Assembly: GCA_937926325.1 (NCBI GenBank)
Contig: CALAZQ010000048.1
Span: 1-26,316, forward strand
Source of the DNA: an uncultured Planctomycetaceae bacterium
Lineage (GTDB): Bacteria; Planctomycetota; Planctomycetia; Pirellulales; UBA1268
Reading direction: 5' to 3'
DNA length: 26,316 nucleotides
Of this stretch, positions 24,746-26,316 are shown in pieces (the stretch's first letter is position 1; each line of letters starts with the position of its first letter). The notes beneath the pieces are model-generated. The model was given only the letters and a program-made list of their open reading frames with translations, was not told the origin of the DNA and ran no database searches. The translations under genes and the position numbers were made by a program.

Positions 24746-25201
24746 CTACTTGCTCCGAAGAGCGACCGTGACCTGGCCGCCCGTCGGCGGGACAGTCACC
24801 ACCGCGTCAGAGGTGTCCTGAGACCCATACCGAATCGGGATCAGGCTCTTCGGAGGAATGATTTTCCCGGGTCTCGGCTCTTCTCCAAAACCGTCCGTGG
24901 CGGTCACGACTGCCGTGTAGTCACCGGGGCTGAGCACCAGTTCGAAGCTGCCATCGGTTCTGTCGAGTGCGTTTCCCGCCACCTCTGAGCCCTCTCGGGC
25001 AACGAAGGTGATTGAAAAGATCCCCTCGCCGGCGAATGACAACGGCTGGCCATCGACCGTGACGGTGCCGTAGATCTTCGTCTTTCCCGCCGGTAGCTGT
25101 TTGCCGCACCCGGACTGCACGACAAGCAGCAGGGCGAGGCAGGCCCCGAAAAACGCCCGCAGCCGTGCGGAAAACGAGGTTGAACAGAAGTGGGTGGTCA
25201 T
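24746..25201 (-). CDS. carboxypeptidase-regulatory-like lipoprotein, downstream partner of DUF1559
   Basis: This 151-residue lipoprotein starts at 25201 with AGGA nine bases upstream. The signal peptide ends LALLLVVQSGC, giving the lipid-anchored Cys at 32. After KTKIYGTVTVDGQPLSFAG, the mature part shows the beta-sandwich pattern of transthyretin/carboxypeptidase regulatory-like domains (TDGSFELVLSPGDYTAVVTA). Such small lipoproteins commonly sit directly after DUF1559 genes in planctomycetes, as here (83-bp gap, same strand). The function is unknown; a cell-surface role with the DUF1559 product is inferred from the recurring pairing. Confidence 0.85.
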   Translation of the reverse strand: MTTHFCSTSFSARLRAFFGACLALLLVVQSGCGKQLPAGKTKIYGTVTVDGQPLSFAGEGIFSITFVAREGSEVAGNALDRTDGSFELVLSPGDYTAVVTATDGFGEEPRPGKIIPPKSLIPIRYGSQDTSDAVVTVPPTGGQVTVALRSK

Positions 25202-25284
25202 TGAGTGGATCCTGTGAAAGGCTGTCGCGAGCGGTCGGGCCCATCCCGCCATGCGGAGGAACCTGCTCTGAGTTGAGTGGCCTC

Positions 25285-26271
25285 CTATGGCTTGGCCGGA
25301 TTCCCGTCGGCCCGATCACCGAGGTACTGATAGGTCACGTACTCGATGTCCTCGTTAAGAAAGGTGACTGCCCCGTCAGCCATGCAAAAGGCGGCCCCAC
25401 CGGGGTGATAGCTGGCCGCCCCGCTATTGAGTGTGCGGGCATTGTTCCCGTCGTCGGCCTCGTTGATGCTTGAGCTGTTGATTCGCAGCCCGGTCGGGAC
25501 GCCCTGCCCAAACAAATTGAAAATGCCACGATGCGTCAGGAGTTCAACTCTTGTTTCACACAGCATGAAGGTAGAGGAGAGACCGTCAGTGATTTCGTGG
25601 AAAGCAATCTGGGTGTCGGCCAGAGGATGAAACAGGCCGGGTGTTTCTGACTTCCCGTACCCCCACCAACTACCAACCGGATTTTTGCAGCAATAGCTGG
25701 GTGGGTTGGCCGGGCAGTCGGCGGGCTTGATGTGGAAGCCGGCCGGGCCGAGCGAGGGGGCGTAGGAGGTGCCGCCGGTGAGTTGGTTGCTATTGAAGGG
25801 CGAAAATGCTGATCCTTTGATTGTTTTCTTGCTAGCGGCGTAAGGGTTTGACGGGCACATTTGGATCGGCCAAGTGCTTCCGCCAAACAACCAATAGTTC
25901 GAGTCCGCCCCATTTGAGCTGTCCGTCATTGACTTTGAGGCGTCGTACTTGCCGGCGATGTCATTGCGTTCAATGAACGGCATCAGGTCGACCATCCAGG
26001 TCTTGGCGTTGGGGTGGGAACTTGCCCCGTTAGCCGCGGTAAAATTCCAGCTTGCTGCCGGCAGCTTCTTGTTGACGTCGTTGAACATGTGCATCCCCAA
26101 CCCAAGTTGCTTGAGCTTGTTGATGCAGGACGCCCGCCGAGCAGCCTCGCGGGCCTGCTGAACGGCCGGCAGCAGCAGGCCAACAAGGACGCCGATGATG
26201 GCGATCACAACAAGAAGTTCGATGAGGGTAAAACCGTGTAGGGGCCGGAAGGAGGGTGTACCCTCCTTCAA
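25285..26271 (-). CDS. DUF1559 prepilin-like protein (5' end uncertain)
   Basis: Residues 13-33 hold a type IV prepilin N-terminus: cleavage after the Gly of HGFTLIELLVVIAIIG, followed by a hydrophobic helix and the AVQQAREAARR segment usual in this family. The middle is the DUF1559 domain, rich in Asn, Ser and Gly, with several Cys. Near the C-terminus SYHPGGAAFCMADGAVTFL contains the H-x9-DG motif. Planctomycetes encode many such proteins; they are probably surface or pseudopilus-type proteins. The listed start is a TTG at 26271 (328 residues). The frame stays open to the window edge (26316), so the true start may lie outside. An ORF of 15 codons in another frame ends across this TTG. Confidence 0.9.
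   Translation of the reverse strand: MKEGTPSFRPLHGFTLIELLVVIAIIGVLVGLLLPAVQQAREAARRASCINKLKQLGLGMHMFNDVNKKLPAASWNFTAANGASSHPNAKTWMVDLMPFIERNDIAGKYDASKSMTDSSNGADSNYWLFGGSTWPIQMCPSNPYAASKKTIKGSAFSPFNSNQLTGGTSYAPSLGPAGFHIKPADCPANPPSYCCKNPVGSWWGYGKSETPGLFHPLADTQIAFHEITDGLSSTFMLCETRVELLTHRGIFNLFGQGVPTGLRINSSSINEADDGNNARTLNSGAASYHPGGAAFCMADGAVTFLNEDIEYVTYQYLGDRADGNPAKP
26248..26269. repeat. 22-bp palindrome at the DUF1559 5' end
   Basis: On the plus strand GAAGGAGGGT (26248-26257) and ACCCTCCTTC (26260-26269) are exact inverted copies around GT. On the coding strand the AAGGAGGGT arm is a strong Shine-Dalgarno-like sequence, and it directly follows the candidate TTG start. Confidence 0.75.
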
Positions 26272-26316
26272 AGTGTGAAGTTGTTTTCGACCCCTGACAC
26301 GGAGTTTACGACCATG

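Noticed and set aside
1..26316. CRISPR array, prophage or IS transposase
   Set aside because: No regularly spaced repeats, phage structural genes or transposase-like proteins were seen on either strand.

Overview
The window is high-GC, single-copy bacterial chromosome and looks planctomycetal. The marker genes are a DUF1559 prepilin-like protein (FTLIELLVVIAIIG start, C-terminal H-x9-DG motif) followed by a small carboxypeptidase-regulatory-like lipoprotein, a Rho whose N-terminus is an Arg/Gly-rich disordered tail, two coenzyme genes of the tetrahydromethanopterin/methanofuran (H4MPT/MFR) one-carbon pathway, and many secreted Ala/Pro-rich proteins without close functional names. No phage, IS transposase, CRISPR array or rRNA was seen. 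Species assignment is inference.

Layout. 1-620: tRNA-Ser(CGA) and a small putative lipoprotein. 620-3565 (minus): an NhaD-type Na+/H+ antiporter with a His-rich loop, then RNase D. 3651-5382 (plus): a translationally coupled trio of an unknown two-TM protein, MfnB (methanofuran precursor synthase) and a polyhydroxyalkanoate-granule-type small protein. 5372-6457 (minus): an exported protein with two STN-like domains, almost abutting the start of glpD. 6463-9993 (plus): glycerol catabolism (glpD, glpK), separated by a palindromic repeat. 10011-12041 (minus): an exported thioredoxin-fold/YHS-like protein. 12042-12841: a gene-free stretch with a strong promoter and a leader of about 570 nt for rho. 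14227-16258: intrinsic terminator, overlapping strong promoter, unknown conserved-looking gene and RFAP synthase (H4MPT biosynthesis). 16292-18247: dapA and a divergent purine nucleoside phosphorylase.

18248-20175 is the only clearly accessory stretch. It holds an HTH-Fic two-gene module resembling the 'mobile mystery protein' A/B pairs, with an AT-rich operator/promoter region, and is flanked by near-identical 49-bp direct repeats plus other repeat copies. 20176-24718 returns to housekeeping genes: a Dabb-domain protein, FtsH, a Nudix hydrolase, an exported protein with an unusual CX4CH haem-like motif, and nucleoside diphosphate kinase. 24746 to the right edge holds the lipoprotein/DUF1559 pair; the DUF1559 5' end is unresolved because its frame stays open to the window edge.

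The best candidates for something under-described are the repeat-flanked HTH-Fic module, whose HTH partner carries a sequence resembling a Fic-inhibitory helix; the unknown gene in front of RFAP synthase; the coupled MfnB trio; and the thioredoxin/YHS architecture. I did not find a clearly novel multi-gene defence or biosynthetic system.
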